DNA of 64,000 bases, taken from Pseudomonas sp. P8_229. Its GTDB lineage: Bacteria; Pseudomonadota; Gammaproteobacteria; Pseudomonadales; Pseudomonadaceae. Position 1 is the stretch's first letter. Each line of letters begins with the position of its first letter. The position numbers and the translations under genes are program-made. The notes under the pieces were generated by a model that was not told the DNA's origin, did not search any database, and worked only from the letters and a program-made list of their open reading frames with translations. Location of the stretch: NCBI RefSeq assembly GCF_034008635.1, contig NZ_CP125378.1, positions 6,301,051 to 6,365,050 of the forward strand. Reading direction: 5' to 3'. Below, in pieces: positions 54,916 to 63,988 of the stretch.

Positions 54916-55863
54916 TCAGAGTTTCTCTTCCAGGACCTTGTTCAGCTCAGCCCCGTCGATACTCAGCGTCGCCGTGTTGAGCATCCCGTCCAGATACGCC
55001 TGGGCAATCTGCTCCTGACGCTGGGCACGCAAGGCCTGGGTCAATTGGTCACGCAATTCGTCGAGGGTCGCGGTGCGCGCCGGTTGCTGTTCGGTGAGTT
55101 TGATCACGTGGAACCCGGCGGCGCTCTGCAGCGGTTCGGACACCGCGCCGACCTTGAGCCGCGCCACCGCGCTGCGCACCTGCGGCACCAACTGCTGCAA
55201 GGGTTGCAGTCCGGTGTCACCGCCGCGCTCGGCGGTCAGCCGGTCCTGCGAGTACTGGGTCGCCAGCGCGGCAAAGTCCCCCGGCGTGGCCTGAGCCTTT
55301 TTGCTCAGCTCCGTTGCCTGTTTGCGCACTGCTTCGACGTTCTGCGGGTCATTCACGGCGAGGAAAATCTGGCTCACCCGGTACAACGCCGGGGTTTGCC
55401 ATTCGGCCTTGCCGGCGTCGTAGGCCTGCTGCAACTCAGCCGCACTCGGGTAGTCCGCCGGCACTTCGCTGACCGAGCGCAGGTAATCACGGAAGACGAT
55501 CTGCTCGGTGGCCGCACGGGTTTGCCGCGCCACGTCCGGACGCTGCGCCCAGCCCTGGGCATCGGCCTGTTCGAGCACGGCCTTCTCCGCCAGACGCGTA
55601 CGCAGCCAGCGCTCCAGCGCTTCACGGTTGCCGCGCAGTTGCTCGCGAGTCGCCGGCGGAACGGTCTCCAGCAACGCCTGCAACTCCTGCGGCGTTACCT
55701 GCTGATTGCCCAGCCGCGCCACTGCCGGCCCGGCAGCAACCGCCGCCACTGGCGACGATGGCTGCGCGGCGACCGGGTCTGTGCCCGGTCGCAGCACCAG
55801 CGCCACGGCTACCACCAACAGCGCCACTGCCCCGGCGCCGATCACCATGGCAGGCTTTTTCAC
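54916..55863 (-). CDS. PpiC-type peptidyl-prolyl isomerase (parvulin), pdt locus
   Basis: A 315-residue envelope protein: N-terminal helix (AMVIGAGAVALLVVAVALV), a SurA-like N domain with conserved VARLGNQQVTPQELQALL, and a rotamase domain around residues 165-265 (ALYRVSQIFLAVNDPQ, GGDTGLQPLQQLVPQVRSA, GAVSEPLQSAAGFHVIKLTE). A GTG start overlaps the ybjN stop. It is the last gene of the pdt-type operon, as PA0699 is in P. aeruginosa, and likely helps fold the secreted protein or the PdtB barrel. Confidence 0.85.
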   Translation of the reverse strand: MKKPAMVIGAGAVALLVVAVALVLRPGTDPVAAQPSSPVAAVAAGPAVARLGNQQVTPQELQALLETVPPATREQLRGNREALERWLRTRLAEKAVLEQADAQGWAQRPDVARQTRAATEQIVFRDYLRSVSEVPADYPSAAELQQAYDAGKAEWQTPALYRVSQIFLAVNDPQNVEAVRKQATELSKKAQATPGDFAALATQYSQDRLTAERGGDTGLQPLQQLVPQVRSAVARLKVGAVSEPLQSAAGFHVIKLTEQQPARTATLDELRDQLTQALRAQRQEQIAQAYLDGMLNTATLSIDGAELNKVLEEKL

Positions 55864-56330
55864 AGTGCGACTTCCTCTTGCTCGGCGATGGCAACTTTGG
55901 CCGTCGAGGCTTGCGCAGCCTGGCTGAAATCTCGCAGATAGACGATGAATTCTTGCAGCAGGCGATCCCACAGTTCCAGATTGCCGCGCAGGTGATCATT
56001 ACTCACGCCGGCCGCCACCACCACGTCCATTTCCATCACCAGAAACTCGCCCTGCAACGACAACCGCGCGAACCGGCGAGTGGCGTTCCACTGTTCGGCC
56101 ACACCCTGTGGCAACTCACCTTGCACCCGCAGCGCGCAGCTGAACGTGAAATCGACATAGCTGCCCTGCTCCACCGCCGGGTTGCCGAAACGCACGGCAT
56201 AACCGATGCCCTGACTGGCACTGAGCAACTGCACGATGCCGTTCTGTTCGGTCTGGTTGACGCGATAACCGGCCGCTTGCAGGACTTCAGTCAGCGATTG
56301 CGGGGAAACGTGGGTGATTAATTGAGTCAT
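55860..56330 (-). CDS. YbjN domain protein
   Basis: A 156-residue cytoplasmic protein with a YbjN/type III chaperone-like fold: NGIVQLLSASQGIGYAVRF, then the family block LQGEFLVMEMDVVVAAGV with NLELWDRLLQEFIVYL. It sits in the middle of the pdt operon. A chaperone role is plausible but not shown. Confidence 0.8.
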   Translation of the reverse strand: MTQLITHVSPQSLTEVLQAAGYRVNQTEQNGIVQLLSASQGIGYAVRFGNPAVEQGSYVDFTFSCALRVQGELPQGVAEQWNATRRFARLSLQGEFLVMEMDVVVAAGVSNDHLRGNLELWDRLLQEFIVYLRDFSQAAQASTAKVAIAEQEEVAL

Positions 56331-56350
56331 GACTTCTTCTTCCTTGTTAA

Positions 56351-56980
56351 TCAGTGTGCGAGCGCGGCTTGCGGCGCGTCGAATTGAGTCTTGTACAGCT
56401 CGTCACCAAACCCCTGAGCCAGTTCGTCGAACTTGACCCGGGCGCTGCCCGCAAAGGGCTGGCGGATTTTCATCACCTCGGCCACGTCGATGTTTTCGTA
56501 GGCGGTGAGAATCTGCTTGGCGACGCCGTACATCTGCTGATTCTTGACTGAACATTGCTGCACTTGTGTGTCACGTTCAGCCAATTGCGCCTGAAGCTTA
56601 GACCGTTCTGCCTCTTTGGCGCGGGCCATGACCAGCAACTCGTCGTAGGCCTTCTTGAACTTGCCGGTCTGCTCGTTGCTCGCCGCCACTTGCGCCTGGG
56701 CCTGGCTGTGCAGGATCTGCTGCTGGTCGGCCAACTGCTCGGCGACGCCCTTGGCCTTGGCCAGTTCAGCAGTCAGTTGCTTGATCTGCGCCTGCGCCGC
56801 CCTGGCTTCGTTCTGCGCCGCCAGTTGCGCGGCGCTGGCCTGGGCCTGCTGGCTTTGCAGGGCCTGCAACTGTTGCGTGGTGCTGCGCAGTTGGGTGCGC
56901 AAGCGCTCTTCCATGCCTTCGGCGCTGGCGCCTTGAGCGATGAAAAAACTCAACCCCAACAGTAAAACTCGTGCGTGCAT
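56351..56980 (-). CDS. exported coiled-coil protein
   Basis: A 209-residue protein with signal peptide (LLLGLSFFIAQGASA) and a long heptad-rich coiled coil, Gln/Ala-rich, from residue about 25 to 150. A short C-terminal domain with one Cys (DTQVQQCSVKNQQMY) follows. No enzymatic motif is visible. It lies between the porin and ybjN genes of the pdt operon and is likely periplasmic. Confidence 0.75.
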   Translation of the reverse strand: MHARVLLLGLSFFIAQGASAEGMEERLRTQLRSTTQQLQALQSQQAQASAAQLAAQNEARAAQAQIKQLTAELAKAKGVAEQLADQQQILHSQAQAQVAASNEQTGKFKKAYDELLVMARAKEAERSKLQAQLAERDTQVQQCSVKNQQMYGVAKQILTAYENIDVAEVMKIRQPFAGSARVKFDELAQGFGDELYKTQFDAPQAALAH

Positions 56981-56998
56981 GACCGTACTCCCGGCGCC

Positions 56999-58696
56999 TT
57001 AGAAGCGCGTGTTGATCTCAAGCTGCAAGACGTCGATATCAAACGGCGCGCCGTACACCGCCTCGGTGCTCATCCAGCGGCCGGTGGCATAGACGTTCTT
57101 CGCCAGACCGTAATTGCCGCCAAGGAAATAGCCCTTGGCGTTGGTGCCGCCGAGGTGGAACGAGGAATCGTTGAAGCCGTCAGGCAAGGCGTCCGGCTGG
57201 ATGTACTTGTAGCCGGCGAACAGGTTCCAGTCGCCCTGTCGTTTCAGGTCCAGCGCGTTGCCAAGGGTGAACTGCACCATCCACGCATTGGCGCCGCTTT
57301 CGATGTCGCCGCTGCTGTTGAGGTTGTTGACGATCTGTCCCTCGGAGCGTTTGCGCATGTCGCCTTCGTCGTAACCAAGGTTGTGGATGTAGTTGCCCTG
57401 GCTGCGCAATTTGAAGTCCTGCGGCAGGTCGGCGTCCCACACCAGGTTCAGGTCGAGCAGGTTGAACTCCGAGGCCAGACCGACGAATTGCGGTTGCGGG
57501 GTGGTGGTCGGATTGGCCGGGGTCGGCGTGATGTCACGCAGCAGGAACACGCTGTTGCCCTTCTGCATGAACGCCACCCGCGAGCCGTCGGTGTCGCAAC
57601 CCGGCGCGCCGGCCCACGGTTCGCAAGGGCTGGAGCGCTGGCCCTGAATGTCGTCGAAACGGTAGTAGGCCAAGGCACCCTTGAGGCGGTTGTTGCTGTT
57701 GATCGCCCACTTGGCGCCGATCTGCGCGCCGTACAGCCACTTGTTGTCGCTTTCTTCCTTGTCGAAGCCGTTGCTGGTGCTGGTGTCGTTGGTGTAGTCC
57801 ACCGGGAACGCGCCGACGGTGCCAAACACGCCCCAATCGCGATTGAGCTTGTGGTCGAAAATCGCCGCCACGCCGTCGAAATTGAGGTCGTTGGAATACA
57901 GCATGTCGGTGGACATGAACGGGTTGGCGAAACGGCCACCGGTCACGGTCAATTCATCCGACGGCTTCCAGTTCAGGTAACCCTGATCGAGCCAGATGTC
58001 TTTCTTGGCGAAACCACCGCCCAGGCTCTGGGTGGTCGACACCGGGTTGTTGTCGGAACCGGTGCCAATGCGAATACCGGCGGTCCACTGCGGCGCGATC
58101 TCGGCTTTCATGCCCAGGCGCGCGCGAATGCGAAATTGATTGCTGCGGTCTTCGCGGGTGTTGAGCAGCGGCGGCAGGCTGGTGCTGCTGTTGGGGTTCA
58201 CGTCGTAGGGGCCGTTGTTGTTGAGTTTGGCGAAGTCGACGATCTCGTTGCTGTTGCTGTCCGAGTAGTAGCGTGATTCGTCACGCAGGCGGATATCGCC
58301 ATCGAAACTGATGCGCGAGGTCCACTCCGGGAAGGTGTTGGGCGCCGCCCAGTTTTCCTGCTTGGCGGTGGCCATGACCTCGGCCTTGACCTGATCGCGG
58401 ATCTGATCGCGCACCGCGGCCGGCACGTACTGCACGCGCACATCGCCCGGTGCGGCCACCGGGCCTGCTGCGACGGCGGTGGACGCCGCCGCCTGTTTGG
58501 CCTGGGCCGCTTCGTTCTGCGCCTGAGCGATCAGCGCGTCGGCCTTGTCCTGTTTCAAAATGCCCTGCTCGACCAGCAAGCGGATCAGATTGATCGTGGC
58601 GTTCTCCGAGGGCGCAGGCGCTGCCGCGGCCTGACCGACCAGGGTCGCGATGACCATGCCGACCGCCAGGGACAATCGATTCACATTGGAAATCAT
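56999..58696 (-). CDS. putative outer-membrane porin of the pdt locus
   Basis: A 565-residue outer-membrane protein. After a signal peptide (LSLAVGMVIATLVGQAAA) comes a periplasmic helical segment (KQDKADALIAQAQNEAAQAK), then a beta-barrel with many aromatic-ending strands and the tail DIDVLQLEINTRF ending in Phe. It matches the putative porin family found with PdtB-type loci (PA0696-like). The ATG at 58696 has AGGAG ten bases upstream; a GTG six bases earlier is also possible. Confidence 0.82.
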   Translation of the reverse strand: MISNVNRLSLAVGMVIATLVGQAAAAPAPSENATINLIRLLVEQGILKQDKADALIAQAQNEAAQAKQAAASTAVAAGPVAAPGDVRVQYVPAAVRDQIRDQVKAEVMATAKQENWAAPNTFPEWTSRISFDGDIRLRDESRYYSDSNSNEIVDFAKLNNNGPYDVNPNSSTSLPPLLNTREDRSNQFRIRARLGMKAEIAPQWTAGIRIGTGSDNNPVSTTQSLGGGFAKKDIWLDQGYLNWKPSDELTVTGGRFANPFMSTDMLYSNDLNFDGVAAIFDHKLNRDWGVFGTVGAFPVDYTNDTSTSNGFDKEESDNKWLYGAQIGAKWAINSNNRLKGALAYYRFDDIQGQRSSPCEPWAGAPGCDTDGSRVAFMQKGNSVFLLRDITPTPANPTTTPQPQFVGLASEFNLLDLNLVWDADLPQDFKLRSQGNYIHNLGYDEGDMRKRSEGQIVNNLNSSGDIESGANAWMVQFTLGNALDLKRQGDWNLFAGYKYIQPDALPDGFNDSSFHLGGTNAKGYFLGGNYGLAKNVYATGRWMSTEAVYGAPFDIDVLQLEINTRF

Positions 58697-58750
58697 CTGC
58701 ACACAACTCCTTTTGGCAAAGCTTGAATGCTTGGCGATAAATAAATTGGG

Positions 58751-59455
58751 TTAACCCGGACGCCGCCCTTGCAGGGACAGGCGCACGGGCAAAGTCATGG
58801 AGGCCGGTGGCCGTTCGCTCAGGTGCGGCGCATTGCGCAGCGCCGCCAGCACCTGGGTGTCGATCTCGGGGTTGCCGCTGGACTTGATCAGCTCCACGCG
58901 AGTGATCTCGCCGACGCTGCTCAGCCAGACATCGGCCTGCAACGAGAACGCGAGGTTGCGCAGGTCCGGGTTCTCGCGCAGCAGCTTCTGAAAGGTGAAC
59001 GCGAGGAACTGGCTGTAGGTGCCGGTGCCCAGGCGTCCGCCCCCGGCCCCCGCCATGCCGCCGCCCTTGCCCGCGCCGATGTTGAACGCGTCGCTGCCGC
59101 TCTGGGCGTCGCCGTCCATTTGCATCGGGTTGGCCAGATCGTCCGCTGGCGATGGTGGTGCTTGCTCTTCGGGCTTGACCTCTTGCGGCTCGGGGGTCGG
59201 TTCGGGCTCGACGATTTTTTCTTCCACCGGGGTTTCCGGCTCCGGCGGTTTTTCCGGCGGTGGCGGCGGTGGTGGCGGCAACGGAATGATCGTCGGCACC
59301 TTCGGCGCTTCACGACGGACGCCGCTCATGTCGTTGGCCCACTGCCACAGGAACCACGCGGCGAGCGCGCCGATGACCAGCCCGGCGCCCCACTTCGCAT
59401 AACGCAGCGCTGGCGTCTTCACCGGCAGCGGCTCGATCGGGAGTTGTGCGGTCAT
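58751..59455 (-). CDS. tonB: TonB-like energy transducer
   Basis: A 234-residue TonB protein: a membrane anchor (WGAGLVIGALAAWFLWQWA), a Pro/Glu-rich periplasmic rod (IIPLPPPPPPPPEKPPEPET), a Gly-rich linker, and a C-terminal TonB domain (GEITRVELIKSSGNPEIDTQ). It follows exbD directly, completing an ExbB-ExbD-TonB unit (TonB4-like in P. aeruginosa), here dedicated to the two-partner secretion locus. Confidence 0.88.
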   Translation of the reverse strand: MTAQLPIEPLPVKTPALRYAKWGAGLVIGALAAWFLWQWANDMSGVRREAPKVPTIIPLPPPPPPPPEKPPEPETPVEEKIVEPEPTPEPQEVKPEEQAPPSPADDLANPMQMDGDAQSGSDAFNIGAGKGGGMAGAGGGRLGTGTYSQFLAFTFQKLLRENPDLRNLAFSLQADVWLSSVGEITRVELIKSSGNPEIDTQVLAALRNAPHLSERPPASMTLPVRLSLQGRRPG

Positions 59456-59458
59456 GAC

Positions 59459-59884
59459 TCAGCCCTGCGTCGGTTTGCCGGTCACCAGACCGACCTGGGA
59501 CAGTTCGAGCCGGCGCAACAGATCCAGCACTTCGATGACCTTCTGGTACTGCACCGTCGCGTCGCCGCGCACGATCACCGGGAAATCCGGGCTCTGCGCC
59601 TTCTCGATGCGCAGGCGTTCTTCCAGCTCGGCGAGGGTCACCGGGTAGGCATCGAGGAACACCTGGCCGCCGTCATTGACCGAAATCGCCTTGGTCTTGG
59701 CTTCCGACAGCGATACCGAGGCGCTGGCCTTGGGCAAGTTGATCTGGATCCCGGAGACCTGCGCGGTGGCGGTGAGGATGAACATCACCAGCACCACCAT
59801 CAGCACGTCCACCAGCGGGGTGATGTTGATGCTGTCCACCGCTGCATCTTCGTCATCGTCGTGGGAGGCATTTACAGACGCCAT
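59459..59884 (-). CDS. exbD: ExbD-type biopolymer transporter
   Basis: A 141-residue protein with one N-terminal helix carrying the proton-channel Asp (ITPLVDVLMVVLVMFILTA) and a periplasmic domain with KAISVNDGGQVFLDAYPVT. It lies 11 bases after the ExbB-like gene and three before tonB. Confidence 0.92.
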   Translation of the reverse strand: MASVNASHDDDEDAAVDSINITPLVDVLMVVLVMFILTATAQVSGIQINLPKASASVSLSEAKTKAISVNDGGQVFLDAYPVTLAELEERLRIEKAQSPDFPVIVRGDATVQYQKVIEVLDLLRRLELSQVGLVTGKPTQG

Positions 59885-59895
59885 GTCAGTGCTCC

Positions 59896-61692
59896 TCAGG
59901 CCGGTACGGAGTGGTTGGCGTGATGGCCGCGATGCGACGACTCACTGAACTGGCTCTCGCCATGCATCTCCGCCAGCCGCGTGATGAATTCGTCGACGAA
60001 CACGCGCATGTCGGCGCTGACTTCCTTGTTGCGAGTGATCAGGCGGTTGTAGCCAAACAGCGCCGGGATCGCGACGAACAGGCCCATTGCCGTGGCCAGC
60101 AACGCAGCAGCCATACCCGGGGCGATGGCGTTGATATTCACGTCACCGGCCATCGCCGTGCCGAGGAACACCACCATGATCCCCAGCACGGTCCCGAGCA
60201 GGCCGATGTACGGGCCGCCGGCGATGGCGTTGGACAGGGTCGAGAGTTTCGAACTGAGGGCCTGGTTCTCGCGGGTGCGCACGCCGTCCATCGAGCAGCG
60301 GATGGCTTCAATGGTCGCGGCAGACACCGAGGACGTATCGGCGCCCTGCTCGCGGCGGGTGCGGATCTCCTTGACTGCCACCGAGTACAGACGCCACAGC
60401 GGCGAATGCTGCAGACGCTGGGCCAGTTGCGCGTCATCGGCGAACATTTCCAGGCGCGTGCCGACCTTGGCGAACTGCTCGTGGAAGTCCTCGTTGGCCT
60501 TGCTGACACGGCTGAGGGTGTGGTTCTTGCGCAGCATGATGATCCACGACTGGAACATCATCAGCACCAGCACGGCGATGATCACCCAGGCGTCCACCGG
60601 CACCGCGTTGAGCAGGAAACCGAGGCTGCCGAAACCGAAACCGGACTGTTCTTCGTCGACGCCGTAGGCCACCAGTTTCGACTCGGCGCCTTGCGAGGTC
60701 GCGTCCGCCAGCAGCAGCGGCGCCGGACGAGCGACTTTCGACAGGCGCAGTTCATCGATGGCGCCCACGAACGGCTGGAACGGACCTTCGTGCAGGTCGG
60801 CGCCGATGGCCAGCACCGAATTGAACGCCGGCATCGCCTGAGCGAGGGTCGCGCCTTCACGACCGTTGATGTAGAGGCTGACTTTCGAACCCTCAGCCGT
60901 CAGCGCGACATGCTGCCATTGGCCGGGATTCAGCGCCTGAGTGGCGACCGCGCGCTGGCCGTCGATCTCCACGAACGGCACGCCTTGATTGACGCCGAGC
61001 AGCAGGCTGTTGGCGCCTTCACGACGGGCCAGAATCAGTTGTTCGCCATTGGCCTGATCCAGCCGCAACCAGGCGCTGAAGGTGAACGCGCTACCGGCGC
61101 TGTGCTGCAACGATGGACTGGCCGGCAGCAGCAATGGCTGGCCGCTGAACTGCAAGGCGCGCCCTACCACGCCGTCAATCGCCGCACCGGTGGCGCTTTG
61201 CGCGGTGTTGCCATAGGCGGTGGTGTCTTTGGCCGGGGTGCCGGTGGCACCGTCGAAGTGATGCAGCGCGGTGTAATTCGGGTCGAACGTCAGTTGACCG
61301 TTGCCGGTGGCCGGGGCCTTCTGGTTGCCGTAGTACATCCAGATGTCCTGACGCTGGCCGCCCTCGACATTCGGCACATCGACCCAGATCAGCGCCATGC
61401 CCATCAGCGCGTCGAAGCTTTCGATCTGGTGGTTGAGCACAGTCTTGTCATCGGCAGCGACGAAGCGCAAGTCCGAACCGTCTTCCTTGACGCCGTCGAA
61501 GGTGAAGTTGCCGGTGTGCAGGCGTACCAGCAGCGCGGTGCGGCCCAGCGCCTGATTGATCCCGGCGCCCTGCGGCGTGGTGTCGACGGCGATCTGTTTG
61601 CGGTAGTGCCAGTCGTCCTGCCACCAGGCCTGAGCCGTGGCCGGGAGCACGAAGCCCAGGCAGATCAACAACGAAAGAATGAGGCGCTGCAT
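59896..61692 (-). CDS. exbB: ExbB/TolQ channel fused to a periplasmic DUF2341-LamG domain
   Basis: A 598-residue fusion. A signal peptide (LILSLLICLGFVLPATAQA) leads into a DUF2341 domain (WHYRKQIAVDTTPQGAGIN, IWVDVPNVEGGQRQDIWMYY) and a LamG/concanavalin-like lectin domain (FTFSAWLRLDQANGEQLILA, WQHVALTAEGSKVSLYINGR). It ends in the MotA/TolQ/ExbB channel from residue about 365, with helices VDAWVIIAVLVLMMFQSWII and ISNAIAGGPYIGLLGTVLGI-type sequence. Ordinary ExbB is near 240 residues and lacks the lectin part. The fusion is known at PA0693-type loci. It may couple proton flow to binding of the secreted partner. Confidence 0.88.
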   Translation of the reverse strand: MQRLILSLLICLGFVLPATAQAWWQDDWHYRKQIAVDTTPQGAGINQALGRTALLVRLHTGNFTFDGVKEDGSDLRFVAADDKTVLNHQIESFDALMGMALIWVDVPNVEGGQRQDIWMYYGNQKAPATGNGQLTFDPNYTALHHFDGATGTPAKDTTAYGNTAQSATGAAIDGVVGRALQFSGQPLLLPASPSLQHSAGSAFTFSAWLRLDQANGEQLILARREGANSLLLGVNQGVPFVEIDGQRAVATQALNPGQWQHVALTAEGSKVSLYINGREGATLAQAMPAFNSVLAIGADLHEGPFQPFVGAIDELRLSKVARPAPLLLADATSQGAESKLVAYGVDEEQSGFGFGSLGFLLNAVPVDAWVIIAVLVLMMFQSWIIMLRKNHTLSRVSKANEDFHEQFAKVGTRLEMFADDAQLAQRLQHSPLWRLYSVAVKEIRTRREQGADTSSVSAATIEAIRCSMDGVRTRENQALSSKLSTLSNAIAGGPYIGLLGTVLGIMVVFLGTAMAGDVNINAIAPGMAAALLATAMGLFVAIPALFGYNRLITRNKEVSADMRVFVDEFITRLAEMHGESQFSESSHRGHHANHSVPA

Positions 61693-61704
61693 GAACGTGC
61701 TCCT

Positions 61705-63303
61705 TTAGAAAGTGGCTTGAAGGTTGAAGTGCAGGCGCGATTCCTGTTTCGAGGTGTTCGGCCCTTCGAGTAGCGGATAGCCCCAGTCGAGGCTGCCGGA
61801 CAGCCATTTGCTCAGGCTGGCGCGGGTGCCGAGGCCGACGCTGGCCAGGGCGTAACTGGCGTCCTGATCCGGCAGCTCGTCGCGCAGGTACAGTTGCGCG
61901 CCTTCGGCGAAGGCGTAGAAGCGCCATTCCTGCATCCAGCTGCCGGCGTATTTGGCCAGCGACGGTGTGCGAACCTCCTGGCTCAGCAGCACGCCGTCGT
62001 CAGCGGTGCGTTCAGCGGCCAGGTAACCGCGTACCGAGGTCGCGCCGCCGGCGGAGAATTGTTCGTTGGAGACCAATGGCCCCGACGCGAGCTGGAACGC
62101 GCCCTTGCTCGCGCTCTGCCAGTCGTTGTCGAAGGTCCAGGTGAAGTTGCTGTCGCCCTTGAGCACCGCAAAGCTGGGCTTCGCGCGGTAGCGTTTGTAG
62201 TCGAAGTCTTCGTCGGAGCTGCCGTAGCCGAAGATGCTGCGGGTGGCCGCCACCAGGCTCAGGCCGAGGCCGAGCTGGCTCTTTTCGGTGTAGCGAAAGC
62301 CGTTGTAGGCGAAGGTGAACGGTGCGTATTTCAACGGCACCTTGTCGCTCTCGCCGGACAGGGTCAGGCGCTCGTCGAAGTTCTTGAAGTCGATGCCCGC
62401 CGACAGCGAGTTTGACCAACTGCCGCTGGACGGCAGCGTGTAGATCGCCGACACGCCGTAGGAATGGCCCTTGCCCAACACGTTGCTGCCGCCGATGGTG
62501 GCGACGTTGCTGTCGGACTGGTAACCGGAGAACTGCACGCTCCAGCGATCGGTCAGTGGCGCGGTGTAGGAGCCCGACCAGACCTTGGCGTTGTCGGTGT
62601 CCTGCGGCGCGGTGAAGTACGTCAGGTTGATGCTGTGGCCGAGCTGCCAGAGATTGTTGTAGCCGAGGCTGGTCACGGCGCGCAGTTTTTCGGTGTCGGC
62701 GCTGTAGTCGTTGTTGAGGCCGACGCTGGCGCTCCACGGGTTCTGGTCTTCGACCTGCAAATCCACGTCCATGGTGCCGGGGCGCTGACCTTCACGCACC
62801 AGCGGCATGACCTGGCGGCCCGGGGTCTTGTTCAGTTGCGCCAGCTCGCCCTGGACCTTGGCGAAGTCCGGCACCTCGCCTTCTTTCAGTGCCGGCACGT
62901 TGTCGCGGATGTCCAGCGGCGAATAGTGTTTGGCGCCGACCACACGCACGCGACCGACCTTGGTTTCGCTGACTTGCAAGTAAACGATGCCATCGGCCAC
63001 CGCTTGTTCCGGCAATTCGACGAACACCGATTGGTAGCCGCGTTCCTGATAGGCCTTCTGCAACGCATCACGGGCGCCTTCGATGTCGCTCATGGCTTTT
63101 TGCGGGCCGAGAAACGGATACACCGCCTCTTCAATCGCCCGGGCGTCGAGCACGGTGTTGCCGCGCACGAAGTATTCGTTGACGTCCACCAGACGCTGCG
63201 GCGCGGCGTTTTCGGCAGCCTCGTCGGCGAACGCTGGCTGAGCGCCGGCCGTCACCAGCAGCCAGCCCCACAGCGCCAGCCGTGACGTGAAAATCTGATC
63301 CAC
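61705..63303 (-). CDS. pdtB: two-partner secretion outer-membrane transporter, PdtB/ShlB family
   Basis: A 532-residue TpsB/Omp85-like transporter with signal peptide, an N-terminal POTRA pair (VNEYFVRGNTVLDARAIEEA, VYLQVSETKVGRVRVVGAKH) and a 16-strand barrel with the lid-lock motif GGATSVRGYLAAERTADDG in L6, ending LHFNLQATF. A GTG start lies after GGGGTA. In P. aeruginosa PdtB exports PdtA. Here the exoprotein gene is not in the window and is expected beyond position 64000. Confidence 0.85.
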   Translation of the reverse strand: MDQIFTSRLALWGWLLVTAGAQPAFADEAAENAAPQRLVDVNEYFVRGNTVLDARAIEEAVYPFLGPQKAMSDIEGARDALQKAYQERGYQSVFVELPEQAVADGIVYLQVSETKVGRVRVVGAKHYSPLDIRDNVPALKEGEVPDFAKVQGELAQLNKTPGRQVMPLVREGQRPGTMDVDLQVEDQNPWSASVGLNNDYSADTEKLRAVTSLGYNNLWQLGHSINLTYFTAPQDTDNAKVWSGSYTAPLTDRWSVQFSGYQSDSNVATIGGSNVLGKGHSYGVSAIYTLPSSGSWSNSLSAGIDFKNFDERLTLSGESDKVPLKYAPFTFAYNGFRYTEKSQLGLGLSLVAATRSIFGYGSSDEDFDYKRYRAKPSFAVLKGDSNFTWTFDNDWQSASKGAFQLASGPLVSNEQFSAGGATSVRGYLAAERTADDGVLLSQEVRTPSLAKYAGSWMQEWRFYAFAEGAQLYLRDELPDQDASYALASVGLGTRASLSKWLSGSLDWGYPLLEGPNTSKQESRLHFNLQATF

Positions 63304-63376
63304 ACTACCCCCTGAATTCGCGATGACCTGTTGGCGCTGTTGCGCGCCTTGTGTGTTGCGTCAGTTGCCGGCGCGG

Positions 63377-63988
63377 CTAATTGCTGACGTGCGAGGCACC
63401 GCTGTGCTTGCCGAGCCAGGTGTGCAGCAGCGCGAAGTTCAAGGAGAACTCGGGCATTTGCAGCAAGGCACCGCAGAACACTTCGCCGATGATTTTCTGG
63501 ATGAGCAGCACCGCACGGGGCTCATTGAGCAGCGTGGCGATGTCGCGACTGAGGACGTTGAAGCTCCAGACTTTCTGGTTCAGGCCGAGGCCGACGAACC
63601 AGCGGAACAGCAGGTTGTAATTGAGCTGTTCATACAATTGCTGCTCGCTAGGCACCGAATACAGCAGCTGCAGGAGCAGGATGTGCATGACCGTTTGCGC
63701 GGGAATGAGCATGCCGGGCTCGGCATTGAGGTCGTGCAGCAGGCCTTGGTGGGCGTCGAGCAGGTCGTCGATCTGCGGGCGCAGCAACACCAGCGAATGG
63801 CCCGGCGGAATGTAGCTGGAAACCTCTTTCAAGGCGCCCTGCCAGTCATCCTGCGACACGATCCAGACCCACGGCGCACCGTAGCGATACACCGAGACCG
63901 GCTTCTTGCGCGCCGCTTCGACGATCTTCGACAGGCGCTGATCGAGCTCCTGCATGCCCACTTTCGAGTAGCGTTCCATAGTCCCCAT
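63377..63988 (-). CDS. phdA: PhdA-like protein: Phd antitoxin-type domain fused to transposase N-terminal domain
   Basis: A 203-residue protein. Residues about 1-60 form a Phd/YefM-like fold (YSKVGMQELDQRLSKIVEAA, then PVSVYRYGAPWVWIVSQDDW). Residues about 90-150 carry the DUF772-type transposase N-terminal block (LLQLLYSVPSEQQLYEQLN, then LLFRWFVGLGLNQKVWSF). No catalytic transposase domain follows. P. aeruginosa PhdA (PA0691) lies between pdtA and pdtB and was reported to limit phage-mediated lysis in biofilms. The ATG at 63988 follows GGGAG by seven bases. Only 12 bases remain to the window edge. Confidence 0.8.
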   Translation of the reverse strand: MGTMERYSKVGMQELDQRLSKIVEAARKKPVSVYRYGAPWVWIVSQDDWQGALKEVSSYIPPGHSLVLLRPQIDDLLDAHQGLLHDLNAEPGMLIPAQTVMHILLLQLLYSVPSEQQLYEQLNYNLLFRWFVGLGLNQKVWSFNVLSRDIATLLNEPRAVLLIQKIIGEVFCGALLQMPEFSLNFALLHTWLGKHSGASHVSN

